Assembly (NCBI RefSeq): GCF_014522205.1
Contig: NZ_CP046884.1
Location: 2,356,001 to 2,420,000, forward strand
Origin: Corynebacterium poyangense
GTDB lineage: Bacteria > Actinomycetota > Actinomycetes > Mycobacteriales > Mycobacteriaceae
Direction of reading: 5' to 3'
DNA: 64,000 nucleotides
Shown here: positions 34,859 through 43,779 of the stretch, piece by piece
Layout: each line of letters opens with the position of its first letter
How positions within the stretch are numbered: the stretch's first letter is position 1
The notes under the pieces: generated by a model
The model's database searches: none
Told to the model about the DNA's origin: nothing
The model's input: the letters and a program-made list of their open reading frames with translations, nothing else
Translations under genes and position numbers: made by a program

Positions 34859-36939
34859 CGCAGTGTCCCCAGAATATCGGCTAATTCCTCTTCGAGTTGG
34901 AAGAAACGATCCATGAGCACGTCAGAGGATTCGGGTTGCTGGTATTGGTAGAAGTAGCGGGTGAAGGGGATTTCAGCTCCGGTCTTGACTGTCTTGTCTG
35001 TCTCTTCGTCAACCCAGACTGCGTCGGGTACGTATGGCAGGACTTCGCGTTCCATGTAGTCTTCGATGTCCTCGGTGAGGGGCACGATCTCGGTGTCTTT
35101 CGTGGCCGGGTCGAGTACGACATTGCCGCTGCGGTCGTGCTGGAGGGGTGCGGTCTTGTCCATTTCGGAGAGGCGATCTGCGATCTTTTCCAGCATTGCT
35201 TTGGTTTGTGCTGTAGTCTGTTTGACACGATGGTCTGGCAAGTCAGCCACGACGACTCGCAGGTGTTTAATGAATTCCTTCGAGTCCTGCCAGGTCTGCT
35301 CAGTGATGTTTTCCCGTAGCGTGTCCAGCATTTGTTCGAAGACTGGTTCGGCCATCTCCAGTGCGGCAAGAGTCTTGTTTTGTTTCGCGTCCCGGTCGGC
35401 GGGGTCGATCAGGCGTAGCTCTTCGAGCTTTGCTGGGTTGTGCATGGTGTCAGAAAACTTGCCTTCAGCTAGCTCGGCGATGCGTTCCTCGCTGATCCGG
35501 TAGTTGCGTTGCAGGGGCTGATAGATGGCGTATTCGTGGTAGATGAATTCGCTCGCATCAACAATCTTGCAGTTCTCGGTTTCCGCGAAGTCGGTGTAGG
35601 TAGCGACGATCTGGTCGATTTGATCATCGGCGATGAACCGGCGTTTCTTGCCAAGCGAGCGGCGCATGGGGCTCCACAGGCTTCTGGCGTCAATGAGCTG
35701 CACTTTGCCTCTGCGGTCGGGCCGCTTGTTTTTCGACAGTACCCACACGTAGATAGAAATATCGGTGTTGTAGAACAGCGAGCTCGGCAGCCCGATAATT
35801 GCTTCGATGTAGTCGTTTTCGAGCAGCCAACGTCGCACCTGCGATTCCCCAGACGAGGTACCACCCGAGAACAGCGGGCTGCCGTTAGAGATGACGCAGG
35901 CACGGCCTGTGCCCTTTTCCATCTTGTGAATGATGTGTTGCATGAATAGCAGCTGCATGTCGCCAGAGGCAGGCAGACCTGCGGGGAATCTACTGAACGA
36001 GCTCGGCTTAGCGTGCTCGTCCTTGACTGCCTTCTCCACACCTGTGGCGGCATCTTTTCCACCCCAGGGCTGCCCGAAAGGCGGGTTCACGAACTGCAGG
36101 CGCATGTATTCGCCCGGGAAGCAGTCTTCCTTCATGGTGTCAGCGAGCTGAATGTTGTTGGCACGCTGGTTCTTAATCAGCATGTCTGCCAGGCAAATAG
36201 CGTGCGATTCCGGGTTGATTTCTTGCCCGTACAGGTAGACCGACGCCTCTGGGCACATCTCCGCGAGCTCTTCCTTCGCCACGGATAGCATGCCTCCCGT
36301 ACCGCAGGCAACGTCAGCGACGTTGATATTTTTCCCAGGCTTGAACAGGTCTTCGCTCCCCTCAGCAAGGCCCAGTCGAACAAGCAAACGAACGACCTCA
36401 CGCGGAGTGTAGTGGTCGCCGGCCTCCGCGTTTTCGGAGAAACGCCGGATAAGTTCCTCGAACATGTAGCCCATGGCAACGTTGTTGATCCGCTCTGGGG
36501 CCAGGTCGAGTTCCGAGAACTTACGGACAACGCCGGTGAGGCGGGCGCCCTTGTGCATTTTGTCGATTTGGGTGAAGAAGTCGAGGCCCTCGTTCTTGTC
36601 GAGGATCATGCGGATATTCGGGGAGAACGCCTCGAGGTAGGTCTTCAGGTTGCGGTGAAGCTGGCTGGGCTCTGCGAGCAGTTTTTCGAGGGTGTAGCGG
36701 CTCGTGTTGTAAAACGGATAGGAGCTGACTTGTTTGAGGATCGCATCCGGTGTGGTGTTGTCTTCCTCGTAGACCGTGCAGACGGCGTCCTTGGTCGCCT
36801 CGAGGGCGCATTCGAGTCGGCGGATGATCGTCATCGGAATGATGACGTCCTTGTACTTGTCTGCCTGATAGGTGCCTCGTAGCGTATTGGCGATGCTGAA
36901 GACGTGATCCACCTGCTTCTTTACGTCAGGTTGGCTCAT
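34855..36939 (-). CDS. hsdM: Type I restriction enzyme, methyltransferase subunit (HsdM)
   Basis: 694-aa N6-adenine methyltransferase subunit. An N-terminal helical domain (KKQVDHVFSIANTLRGTY) precedes the catalytic core with the SAM motif VADVACGTGGMLSVA and the adenine-methylation motif FVNPPFG at about residues 285-291; a long C-terminal part follows. The start overlaps the stop of the XRE gene by four bases (ATGA), so regulator and methylase are tightly coupled. The frame is intact. Confidence 0.95.
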   Translation of the reverse strand: MSQPDVKKQVDHVFSIANTLRGTYQADKYKDVIIPMTIIRRLECALEATKDAVCTVYEEDNTTPDAILKQVSSYPFYNTSRYTLEKLLAEPSQLHRNLKTYLEAFSPNIRMILDKNEGLDFFTQIDKMHKGARLTGVVRKFSELDLAPERINNVAMGYMFEELIRRFSENAEAGDHYTPREVVRLLVRLGLAEGSEDLFKPGKNINVADVACGTGGMLSVAKEELAEMCPEASVYLYGQEINPESHAICLADMLIKNQRANNIQLADTMKEDCFPGEYMRLQFVNPPFGQPWGGKDAATGVEKAVKDEHAKPSSFSRFPAGLPASGDMQLLFMQHIIHKMEKGTGRACVISNGSPLFSGGTSSGESQVRRWLLENDYIEAIIGLPSSLFYNTDISIYVWVLSKNKRPDRRGKVQLIDARSLWSPMRRSLGKKRRFIADDQIDQIVATYTDFAETENCKIVDASEFIYHEYAIYQPLQRNYRISEERIAELAEGKFSDTMHNPAKLEELRLIDPADRDAKQNKTLAALEMAEPVFEQMLDTLRENITEQTWQDSKEFIKHLRVVVADLPDHRVKQTTAQTKAMLEKIADRLSEMDKTAPLQHDRSGNVVLDPATKDTEIVPLTEDIEDYMEREVLPYVPDAVWVDEETDKTVKTGAEIPFTRYFYQYQQPESSDVLMDRFFQLEEELADILGTLR

Positions 36940-37193
36940 GCCTGGTCTCCTTTCGTGTCGGAGGCGGGTATGACTTCGACGATGTCGCCGATCTGGCAGT
37001 CAAGGACTTGGCAGATGCGCAGAAGTATGTCGGTGGTGACGTTTTCGCCGTTGTTGAGCCGCGCTATCGACGTGGAGGACAGGCGGGCTTGTTCCCGGAG
37101 GTCTTGTTTGAGGAGGTCTTTGTCGACCAGTAGCTTCCACAAAGGCTTGTAGGAGAGCCCAACGCGGAGGTCGAACTCGATTCGTTTACTCAC
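36936..37193 (-). CDS. XRE-family DNA-binding regulator of the R-M/ABC-3C operon
   Basis: 85-aa Cro/CI-like protein: KDLLKQDLREQARLSSTSIA then RLNNGENVTTDILLRICQVL is a single helix-turn-helix of the small XRE type, followed by a short acidic tail. GTG 37193 overlaps the end of the ABC-3C ATPase gene by eight bases, and GAGGAAGG lies upstream inside that gene; the frame is open further but that part shadows the ATPase. Its place between the ABC-3C genes and hsdM suggests a controller (C-protein-like) role. Confidence 0.85.
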   Translation of the reverse strand: MSKRIEFDLRVGLSYKPLWKLLVDKDLLKQDLREQARLSSTSIARLNNGENVTTDILLRICQVLDCQIGDIVEVIPASDTKGDQA

Positions 37194-38847
37194 TGGCGGT
37201 GGCCTTCCTCTTCTTCTTTTTGCTCCACGAACGTCCGAACAACTCACGGCCGGGCTCGAGATGGATGAACGCGGATTCGGTCAGGGTCTGCTGTGTCTGG
37301 GTGGAGTAGCGGCTGATTTTGTCGATGGCGAGGAAAACCTGCTTGTGTTGGCGTGCGTAGGTCTGGACGATCCCGTCAAAGGCTTGGTCTTCGATGGGCT
37401 GCACGAGCATGGAGTCGTGTGCGATGGCGGGCAGCAGCGAGTTCTCTAACAAGGCGAGGTCGAATGAGATCAGACCGCGCTGGGTAGAGCCGGTACCCGA
37501 GTCATCCTCGATCGAGTAGGAGTATTTGTCTACCGAGTGGATCGTGATCCTGGGCGGGGTGCGTTCCTCGCGTGTGATCTCCCCGTCGATGCGCTGCATC
37601 GCTTGGTTGAGTTGGTCTTCGATGTCTTGGAGGATCGCGGCGGATTCTCGTTTGAGGGTCTCTGCGGCTTGCGCTTTAGTTTCTTTGAGCGTGGCTTCTT
37701 CCGCGTAGGCGTTGTTAGCCGCGTGGAGAGCTCGGATCCTTCGGTCGAGTTCACCGTAGGCGCGGATTTCTGCCTGGGTGGTTGTCGGTGCGACCGACAA
37801 CGCGCGCAGATTCTGCCCTAACTCTTCGATCGCCTGGGTGAGTCGTTCGCGTTCGTCTTCGAGTTCGGTGGTTTCCTTCCGGAACTGGCCGTGTAGTACC
37901 TCTCGGATCTGGTGGTGGAAGCGTTCAATGTCGTGGATGCGGGCAATCTCGACGTCTGGGAAGAACTCGGTCAGCGCGTCAAACTTGCGTGTTAGACCGA
38001 CTTCTTTGTCGAGTCCTTTGGCTCGTCGCATCGCCCCCAGTTGCCGGTTGACGTGGTTGAGTCGTCGTTGCAGTGGTTCACGTTGGGCGTGGATCTCGTC
38101 AATCGCGGCCTGTTGGGCGAGGGTGTACTCCTTCGCCGATAGGCCTGCTTGCCTGCCTGCTTGGTCGCGATCAGCGGTGAGGTCTTCGATAAGTTTGCGG
38201 TTGTTGTTGACCTCGGTGATGGTTCTCGCGCGAGGTAGGTCATAGTAGCGTCCGGCAGCGTTGAACAGGTCGAGCTGGCGTTTGGCTTCATCGCTGGCTG
38301 CCACGAACGCTTCGAGGGTCTGGTACTTGTTGAACAGTTTCAGCAGGCGTTTGATCCCGTTGGCTTGGGTGTCCGCCGGGTAGGACAGCAGCGGGTGGTC
38401 GACATCAGCGTTTTTTCGCTGCCAGATCCGCATAAAGTTGCTGATCGCCGCTCGCAGCGTGATACCGGCGGCTTCGAGACCGTACTGGGTGGCAACGAAC
38501 GCCGTGAAGGTATCCAGCGGCATGCTCCTCACGGGGCGGTATTCGTTGTCGCAGACGGTGACCATCTTCGGGGTGTCGGTGGCACGCCGGAAGTAGTGGG
38601 TTTCACCGCCGAGCAGGAACGCGAAGCGGATCTCGTGATGACCGACGTTCTTGATGACGTCTTTGGCTTTGTCGATGTAGTCACTGCCACCGAAACAGAA
38701 GTCGATAATGAGCAGCGTGGTGGACTTCCCGATCGAGTTCTCGGTGTTCTCGGTTCCCAGGATGGTGTTGAGCCCCTGTTGGAGGCAGAACGGGCCGGGG
38801 CGTCGCTCGTCGTGGAAGAACGCGTCACTATCGAACTCGACCAACAT
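37186..38847 (-). CDS. ABC-three-component system ATPase (DUF2326 type)
   Basis: 553 aa. N-terminal half of an ABC/SMC-like ATPase with Walker A NSIGKSTTLLIIDF, a long central coiled coil at about residues 190-430, and a C-terminal DUF2326-type domain with LLPAIAHDSMLVQPIEDQAF. Proteins of this class are the ATPase of ABC-3C conflict systems, which pair with a small middle component and an effector; both genes lie just upstream here and overlap it. ABC-3C systems are predicted nucleic-acid sensors in defence. The frame is intact. An exonuclease-like SbcC/RecN relative is the only alternative, but the HD-containing C-terminal signature fits DUF2326 better. Confidence 0.82.
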   Translation of the reverse strand: MLVEFDSDAFFHDERRPGPFCLQQGLNTILGTENTENSIGKSTTLLIIDFCFGGSDYIDKAKDVIKNVGHHEIRFAFLLGGETHYFRRATDTPKMVTVCDNEYRPVRSMPLDTFTAFVATQYGLEAAGITLRAAISNFMRIWQRKNADVDHPLLSYPADTQANGIKRLLKLFNKYQTLEAFVAASDEAKRQLDLFNAAGRYYDLPRARTITEVNNNRKLIEDLTADRDQAGRQAGLSAKEYTLAQQAAIDEIHAQREPLQRRLNHVNRQLGAMRRAKGLDKEVGLTRKFDALTEFFPDVEIARIHDIERFHHQIREVLHGQFRKETTELEDERERLTQAIEELGQNLRALSVAPTTTQAEIRAYGELDRRIRALHAANNAYAEEATLKETKAQAAETLKRESAAILQDIEDQLNQAMQRIDGEITREERTPPRITIHSVDKYSYSIEDDSGTGSTQRGLISFDLALLENSLLPAIAHDSMLVQPIEDQAFDGIVQTYARQHKQVFLAIDKISRYSTQTQQTLTESAFIHLEPGRELFGRSWSKKKKRKATASE

Positions 38848-39064
38848 AGTGGAGCACCTCCTCGGGGTAGAGCAGCTCGATCTGACCGAGCGCGAAGAGG
38901 CAGTCCAAGGTTTCAGCGAACTCGTTGATATCCTCGAAATGAGAACGGGTTAAGGTGTACAGGTTCAGCGGTCTGAGGTCTTTCCCGTCGAGCTTGTTCA
39001 ACAGCACCGGGAACTTACTGATAGTCGACTCCGAGTACGGCGTGACTTTGCTAGGCAACCTCAT
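38828..39064 (-). CDS. ABC-three-component system middle component (small protein)
   Basis: 78 aa starting MRLPSKVTPYSESTISKF and ending in an acidic helical half (FEDINEFAETLDCLFALGQI). ATG 39064 overlaps the effector gene by 14 bases, with GAGGTG just upstream; the stop overlaps the ATPase gene by 20 bases. Its size, position and opening residues fit the middle components of ABC-3C systems, thought to bridge ATPase and effector. Which middle-component family it belongs to I cannot say. Confidence 0.75.
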   Translation of the reverse strand: MRLPSKVTPYSESTISKFPVLLNKLDGKDLRPLNLYTLTRSHFEDINEFAETLDCLFALGQIELLYPEEVLHYVGRVR

Positions 39065-40286
39065 CGAACACCTCGCAGTTCTGCACGAAGAATGCAGCAA
39101 CGATCCGCGACGCATTCGGATTGGTCGAGCCCGAGTTCGTGTGGATCCAGCTCGCGACCGCGTCGAAGATCTCTTGCTGATCATCGGTTACCTGGCACGC
39201 GTTCTCGTAGAAATCCGCGACTTGGGTCGCGATCACGGTAAACCGGCTTCGGTGTTTGCCTTCCAACTCCCGAAAGCCTTGCTCTACTACCCGGTACCAC
39301 TGCAACACCAGGATCAAGATCCGCTGTGAGAGCTCATAGAACTCGGGGCGGATCTTTCTCGCCACCGGTATGGCCTCCAACCTCAGCGGAGACGCGCCAC
39401 CGGTGAGGATTTTCTCTCCGAGCTGTTCAATGATGTCACTGATGGCCGGGTGGAGCTGGGCTTCCAGTGCGGCATCGCGCAGGCCCTCTGCGGCATTCCT
39501 GCGACCATAGACAGCTCTGAGCTTCACCAGTGAATTCTCGTCAGAAAACAGAACGCCGTGGGCTGCCACCAGCTTGGCGCACTTGAGACACACAGCCTCA
39601 CTCGCGGTTTGTGAACCGTCATCATCGACGGGGAATGTGATGACCTCGAAGTGTGCGAGGCGTTGGCCTTTGACGCGTGCGACAAGTTTTTCTTTGCCGC
39701 ACAATGGGCACAAGTCGTTGTGGCGGGCAGCAAGCACCAGCCCCTCGGCCGTCATATCCGGTTCGTGTCGTTTCCGGTTCGGTCGAGCGATTGCCGACAT
39801 GAACGTCGCCGCCCAGAACTGTTCATCACTGCGCTCAGCAATCGCGAGGAGCTTCTCCGCCTCCTTCAAGCTGACCTCTGGGTCGTCCTTGATGAGCTGT
39901 ACGAGCTCAGCAGTGAAGTCATCCTTGCGTGTAGGCACAATCTGGCTCTTCAGCTTGCCGAACTCCCTCACTCCCGCCACGTACACGTTCTTATCGAGCA
40001 GCGCTGGAGCAAACCCGGTGTGCAACTCAATCTTCTGGTTCATCAAGTCGCTAACTGTCTTGCTAGTGCGCCAGACCTCGGCCTGATCTTTGTCGATGAT
40101 CGGGTAGGCGTCTTGAATCCACCGCAGGAGCCTCTCGACGACATAAGCATCGGTCGACGTCATCTTCGGACGAGCCTTCGACGGTCTCTTCACCGCCGGA
40201 CCCGTTGGAGTGTTGTAGACCGCCACCGGCTGGATCAGCACCTTCTGCAGCGCTTTGGCGAAGGTCGCGAAACACAGCTGAGTCAC
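39051..40286 (-). CDS. ABC-three-component system effector candidate with two CxxC pairs
   Basis: 411 aa, first gene of the operon. GTG 40286 follows AAGGAGG at six bases. The middle carries LCPLCGKEKLV then, about 35 residues later, AVCLKCAKLVAAHG: a four-cysteine zinc site with nearby histidine, resembling a degenerate HNH/treble-clef fold (no clear catalytic Asn). The C-terminal third is helical (PEFYELSQRILILVLQWYR, DFYENACQV) like ABC-3C C-terminal domains. By gene order it should be the effector recruited by the DUF2326 ATPase and the 78-aa middle component. Nuclease activity is an inference only. Confidence 0.7.
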   Translation of the reverse strand: MTQLCFATFAKALQKVLIQPVAVYNTPTGPAVKRPSKARPKMTSTDAYVVERLLRWIQDAYPIIDKDQAEVWRTSKTVSDLMNQKIELHTGFAPALLDKNVYVAGVREFGKLKSQIVPTRKDDFTAELVQLIKDDPEVSLKEAEKLLAIAERSDEQFWAATFMSAIARPNRKRHEPDMTAEGLVLAARHNDLCPLCGKEKLVARVKGQRLAHFEVITFPVDDDGSQTASEAVCLKCAKLVAAHGVLFSDENSLVKLRAVYGRRNAAEGLRDAALEAQLHPAISDIIEQLGEKILTGGASPLRLEAIPVARKIRPEFYELSQRILILVLQWYRVVEQGFRELEGKHRSRFTVIATQVADFYENACQVTDDQQEIFDAVASWIHTNSGSTNPNASRIVAAFFVQNCEVFDEVA

Positions 40287-40692
40287 CAGCGACCTCCTTC
40301 CAGAAAAAACACTCCAAAAACACTCCAAAACTGGGGCAGCGACATTTAGTACCCCGATTTTTAGTCTCGAAGTACCTCGAGCGGCAACCCGCAGTGACTT
40401 AGACGACAGTCTTAAGTCTACCGCAAAGCCCCTTCGAAGGAGCCTGCAACTCTCTTAGAGAGCCAAAGGCGACCGCGGAACCTGTGTGGCCACGACGGTT
40501 CCGTGACCTATAGGTGCCGCGTGCTGATCACACAAGGCCGTCAACCATCAGGGAGACACGTAAGAGCAGCAAGTGGCAGGTACCCACATCGGGTGCCTGC
40601 CATCTCGTTTCTCTACCCATATTCCCCTGAACAGTTGACACCGAGCTTGCTACCTCTAGCGGGTCTCCCTCCAGCAAGGAGGGACAACCCCA
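40287..40692. other. 406-base divergent control region
   Basis: Lies between the defence operon and the replication module. It holds several palindromes: CCTTCGAAGG (40431-40440), CGGAACC...GGTTCCG around 40475-40503, and the hairpin at 40575-40601. ACTTAGACG at about 40397 repeats nine bases of the island termini. Promoters for both directions must lie here but I cannot single out the boxes. Confidence 0.5.
40575..40601. terminator. Strong hairpin upstream of the sigma-like gene
   Basis: GGCAGGTACCC pairs with GGGTGCCTGCC (one G-T pair) around loop ACATC, followed by ATCTCGTTTC. It could be a terminator or attenuator; the T tract is poor. Confidence 0.5.
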
Positions 40693-41241
40693 ATGGCTAC
40701 CGAGCCAAACACATACACGGTCCAACTCTTCGTGGAACGAACCCAGAAGGCCAGTGAACGCTACCCAACCCGACTGGTCAGTTACCGCATCACGGTTAGT
40801 GAAGCCGAGGTGATGGTCGAACGCGACTTGGCGATACGTCGAGCCGGTGCTGAGAATCCTGACCAGATCGGGCCTCGCACTATCGAGCAGATCGCTGACG
40901 AGTTGGGTAAGCAAGACTACAACAATGCGAAGAAGCAGCTCAGGCACACCACCTACCGGTCTGCCTCGGGTAGGGATGATGAGGAAGATGTCTCGATCAT
41001 CGACGTTTCCCTCTCCCGTGAGGGTGAGGATCCTGCCCAGAAGTGGATGAAAGTACAAGCGGTACGCGACGTACTTGCCCGCATGGACACAACCGACCGT
41101 GAAGTACTGATCGCGATCCACATGCACGGTTACACCCAAACCGAGGTGGCGAAGTGGTTGGGGGTTTCCCAACCTGCGGTAGCCAAGCGGCTTAGTCGTG
41201 CGGAGGAAAAGTTCCAGCAAATGTGGGCAGAGGGGTTATAA
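40693..41241 (+). CDS. Sigma-70 region 4-like DNA-binding protein (phage type)
   Basis: 182 aa. The C-terminal third is a classic sigma region 4 helix-turn-helix: MDTTDREVLIAIHMHGYTQ, then TEVAKWLGVSQPAVAKRLSR. The N-terminal part is not a sigma region 2, so it is unlikely to be a full sigma factor. Small proteins of this type open the replication or late-control modules of phages and integrative elements. ATG 40693 follows AAGGAGG. Confidence 0.82.
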   Translation: MATEPNTYTVQLFVERTQKASERYPTRLVSYRITVSEAEVMVERDLAIRRAGAENPDQIGPRTIEQIADELGKQDYNNAKKQLRHTTYRSASGRDDEEDVSIIDVSLSREGEDPAQKWMKVQAVRDVLARMDTTDREVLIAIHMHGYTQTEVAKWLGVSQPAVAKRLSRAEEKFQQMWAEGL

Positions 41242-41258
41242 ACCGCCTCGTTTCGAGG

Positions 41259-41316
41259 CCCTTCCTATACAAGGCCACCCCAGCCAATCCCGGCTCCCGG
41301 TCTTGTATAGGAAGGG
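41259..41316. repeat. Perfect 15-bp inverted repeat
   Basis: CCCTTCCTATACAAG (41259-41273) and CTTGTATAGGAAGGG (41302-41316) are exact complements around a 28-base GC-rich loop. It lies 18 bases after the sigma-like gene. No T run follows, so a structured RNA, operator or origin element is as likely as a terminator. Confidence 0.75.
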
Positions 41317-41368
41317 AGGCCCACTTTGGGGCACCAACTACATCTTGACCTTACAGACCCACCGGTTC

Positions 41369-41572
41369 GTGAAAAGCCTCGTGGGTTTACGACGGGTTAC
41401 TTTACGCGAACGGCTCGCCCGACTCGTTCTCGGTGACCCCGCGCGTTTCACCATGATCGAGCCCGGTCACAGCGTTGAGCGAGTCACGATCACCGAGCGC
41501 TCTGATAGCGACGATGACCTGTTGGCTTTGGCCGACGCGGTCGGTGTCACGGGCAGGGGTGATGCGGCGTGA
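41369..41572 (+). CDS. Small hypothetical phage-type protein
   Basis: 67 aa from GTG 41369; a TTG at 41345 is possible. Core TLRERLARLVLGDPARFTMI then acidic tail. Its stop overlaps the next gene by four bases (GTGA), so it belongs to the replication-module operon. No function recognised. Confidence 0.6.
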   Translation: MKSLVGLRRVTLRERLARLVLGDPARFTMIEPGHSVERVTITERSDSDDDLLALADAVGVTGRGDAA

Positions 41573-41970
41573 ACATCACCAAAGCGAATAAGCGTATCGC
41601 GGCACTGAACCAGATAGCTGAGGGCGTGGCGTTGCTCGCTCAAGTGATCGAGGAGGAAGCATGGGAATCGCTTGAGGATCACGCTGGCATGCCAGGTGTG
41701 CGTCCGCTTGCTGCTGCCCAACTGGTGCAACCAGCGATCGAGCAGGCCGAACCACCCTGGGAGGAAGAACCACAACCTTCCAATGCTCCCGTTGCACCGT
41801 CTGTTTCGTTGGAGCAGGTACGCGGCGTGCTGGCGGGCCTGTCGCAGGCGGGGCATACGGCGAAAGTGCGTGCACTGATCCAAGCCGCAGGTGTGGAAAA
41901 GCTGTCTGAGGTTGCCCCAGGCAAATACCAGTGGCTGTTGGAACAGGCGGAGGTAATCACCAATGCCTGA
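41569..41970 (+). CDS. Hypothetical phage protein (rRNA-biogenesis-protein-rrp5-like annotation class)
   Basis: 133 aa. The N-terminal 45 residues are helical, then an acidic Pro-rich linker, then a C-terminal domain VSLEQVRGVLAGLSQAGHTA, KVRALIQAAGVEKLSEV, ending near a YQWLLEQAE helix. Proteins with this C-terminal block are common just before DUF2800 in phages. Starts with GTG overlapping the previous stop, and overlaps the DUF2800 start by eight bases. Confidence 0.72.
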   Translation: MNITKANKRIAALNQIAEGVALLAQVIEEEAWESLEDHAGMPGVRPLAAAQLVQPAIEQAEPPWEEEPQPSNAPVAPSVSLEQVRGVLAGLSQAGHTAKVRALIQAAGVEKLSEVAPGKYQWLLEQAEVITNA

Positions 41971-43125
41971 CCAACATGCACTGCTTAGTGCCTCTGGTGC
42001 GCACCGGTGGCTTTCCTGCCCACCCTCCGCACGCTTGGAAGCAGGCCTGCCGGAGTCGACCTCACAGGCGGCGGAGGAAGGCACCGTGGCGTACTCCTTG
42101 GCGGAGTGGAAACTACGCCGCGCTCTCCATCAAGCACCCGCCATGAAGCCTGTCTCGGACTGGATTGATCCTGAGATGGATCAACTTACTGACGACTACG
42201 TCACCTTCATCCAAGAACGGCTACGAGAAGTAGGTAAGAGGTGTGCTGACCCGGTGGTGCTGATCGAGCAGCGCCTGGACTTTAGCCACATTGTCCCTGG
42301 TGGCTTCGGTACTGGGGACTGCGTGATCATCGCTGAACCCACACTGCAGATCGTCGACCTGAAATACGGGCAAGGCGTCCTGGTAGACGCCGAGCACAAC
42401 CCGCAGTTGATGCTCTATGCCCTCGGCGCGCTCAACGCGTTCGGCTCTCTCTATGACATCAGCGAGGTAGCGGTCACGATATATCAGCCCGCCGCTCCAA
42501 CGTCTCCACCTGGACCATCCCGGTCACCGACCTAGAGGCCTGGGCGGAAGAAACCGTCAAACCCCGTGCCGTGTTGCCGGCTAAAGGTGAGGGCGAGTTC
42601 GCGCCTGGCCAGTGGTGCCGGTTTTGCAAACTAGCCCCTACCTGCAGAGCCCGCGCCCAAGCCAACCTGGAACTAGCCCGCCTGGAGTTTGCCCCACCAG
42701 CCGAACTCACGGACACAGAAATCGCGGACGTACTCGCCAGGCTCCCGGAACTGAAAGCGTGGGCAAGTGATGTAGAGGCCTATGCGCTGTCGTTAGCGGT
42801 GAATCAGGGCAAGCAATGGACCGGTTTCAAACTGGTCGAAGGCCGCTCCACCCGCCGCTATGCGGACGAACAAGCCGTTGCTGAGGCGGCCCAGGCTGCA
42901 GGGGTTACTGATGTGTGGCAGCAAAAGCTCAAAACCATCACCGCACTGGAAAAACAGCTCGGCAAGAAACGCTTCACAGAACTCTTCGGGGATCTCGTGA
43001 TCAAACCGCCGGGTAAGCCAACGCTTGTGCCCGAAACGGATAAGCGCCCAGCGCTCACTCCTATGTCCTTGGCTGACAGCGAGTTCAGCCCCATCACTAC
43101 AAACACCAAGTCCAAGAACAACTAA
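41963..43125 (+). pseudogene. DUF2800 family phage protein, frameshifted
   Basis: Begins MPDQHALLSASGAHRWLSCP as DUF2800 proteins do and reads to EVAVTIYQP, where a missing C in the run at 42488-42490 shifts the frame. Restoring one C gives YQPRRSNVSTWTIPVTDLEA and joins the second half, which includes the cysteine cluster FCKLAPTC typical of PD-(D/E)xK/RecB-like nucleases. About 387 codons in total. DUF2800 proteins lie next to DUF2815 in phage replication operons. Either a true pseudogene or a sequence error; several similar losses in this module favour decay. Confidence 0.85.
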
Positions 43126-43141
43126 GAAAGAGGCAAAACAA

Positions 43142-43708
43142 ATGACTACGAACACTATGCAGAACCAGAATCCGACCCGTGTTGTCACCGGTGAAGTACG
43201 CCTGTCTCACGCGCACGTGTGGGAACCCAACTCCATCCAGGGTGGCAAACCCAAATACAGCGTTTCGCTCATCATCCCTAAATCCGACACTGCCACCATC
43301 GCTGCCATCGAGAAGGCTGTGGATGCGGCAACCGAGGCCGGGATTGGCAAGTTTGGTGGGAAGCGCCCCAACAAGGCCGCGTTGAAGCTGCCGTTGCGTG
43401 ATGGGGATATCGAACGCGAAGACGACGCCTACCAAAACGCGATGTTTGTTAATGCCAACTCGATCACCGCACCCCAGATCGTGGATGAGAATGTCGCACC
43501 GATCCTGGACCGCTCCGAAGTGTATTCGGGCTGCTACGCCCGCGTGAGCCTGTCGTTCTACGCGTTCAACACCAACGGAAACAGGGGTATCGCCTGCGGG
43601 CTGGGAAACATCCAAAAGACCCGAGACGGAGAACCATTAGGGGACGGGCACATCAGTGCCGAGTCCGACTTCGGACCCGCCACCGGCGGCGATGACTTCT
43701 TGAACTAA
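43142..43708 (+). CDS. DUF2815 family protein (phage ssDNA-binding-like)
   Basis: 188 aa with an OB-fold-like pattern: TRVVTGEVRLSHAHVWEP, KYSVSLIIPKSDTATIAAIE, and a C-terminal YSGCYARVSLSFYAFNTNG followed by an acidic tail ending FLN. Homologues are predicted single-strand-binding proteins of phage replication modules. ATG 43142 follows AAGAGG. The frame is intact. Confidence 0.85.
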   Translation: MTTNTMQNQNPTRVVTGEVRLSHAHVWEPNSIQGGKPKYSVSLIIPKSDTATIAAIEKAVDAATEAGIGKFGGKRPNKAALKLPLRDGDIEREDDAYQNAMFVNANSITAPQIVDENVAPILDRSEVYSGCYARVSLSFYAFNTNGNRGIACGLGNIQKTRDGEPLGDGHISAESDFGPATGGDDFLN

Positions 43709-43779
43709 CTAGCTCTACTCGTGGAGGGAACTGCCCTTCGGGGTGGTTCTCTCCACATGTTCTCTACAGGAAAGAAACG

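Noticed and set aside
36412..36882. 156-codon open frame opposite hsdM
   Set aside because: Antisense to an intact gene with strong motifs.
38365..38928. 187-codon open frame opposite the ABC-3C ATPase
   Set aside because: Antisense shadow crossing two real genes.
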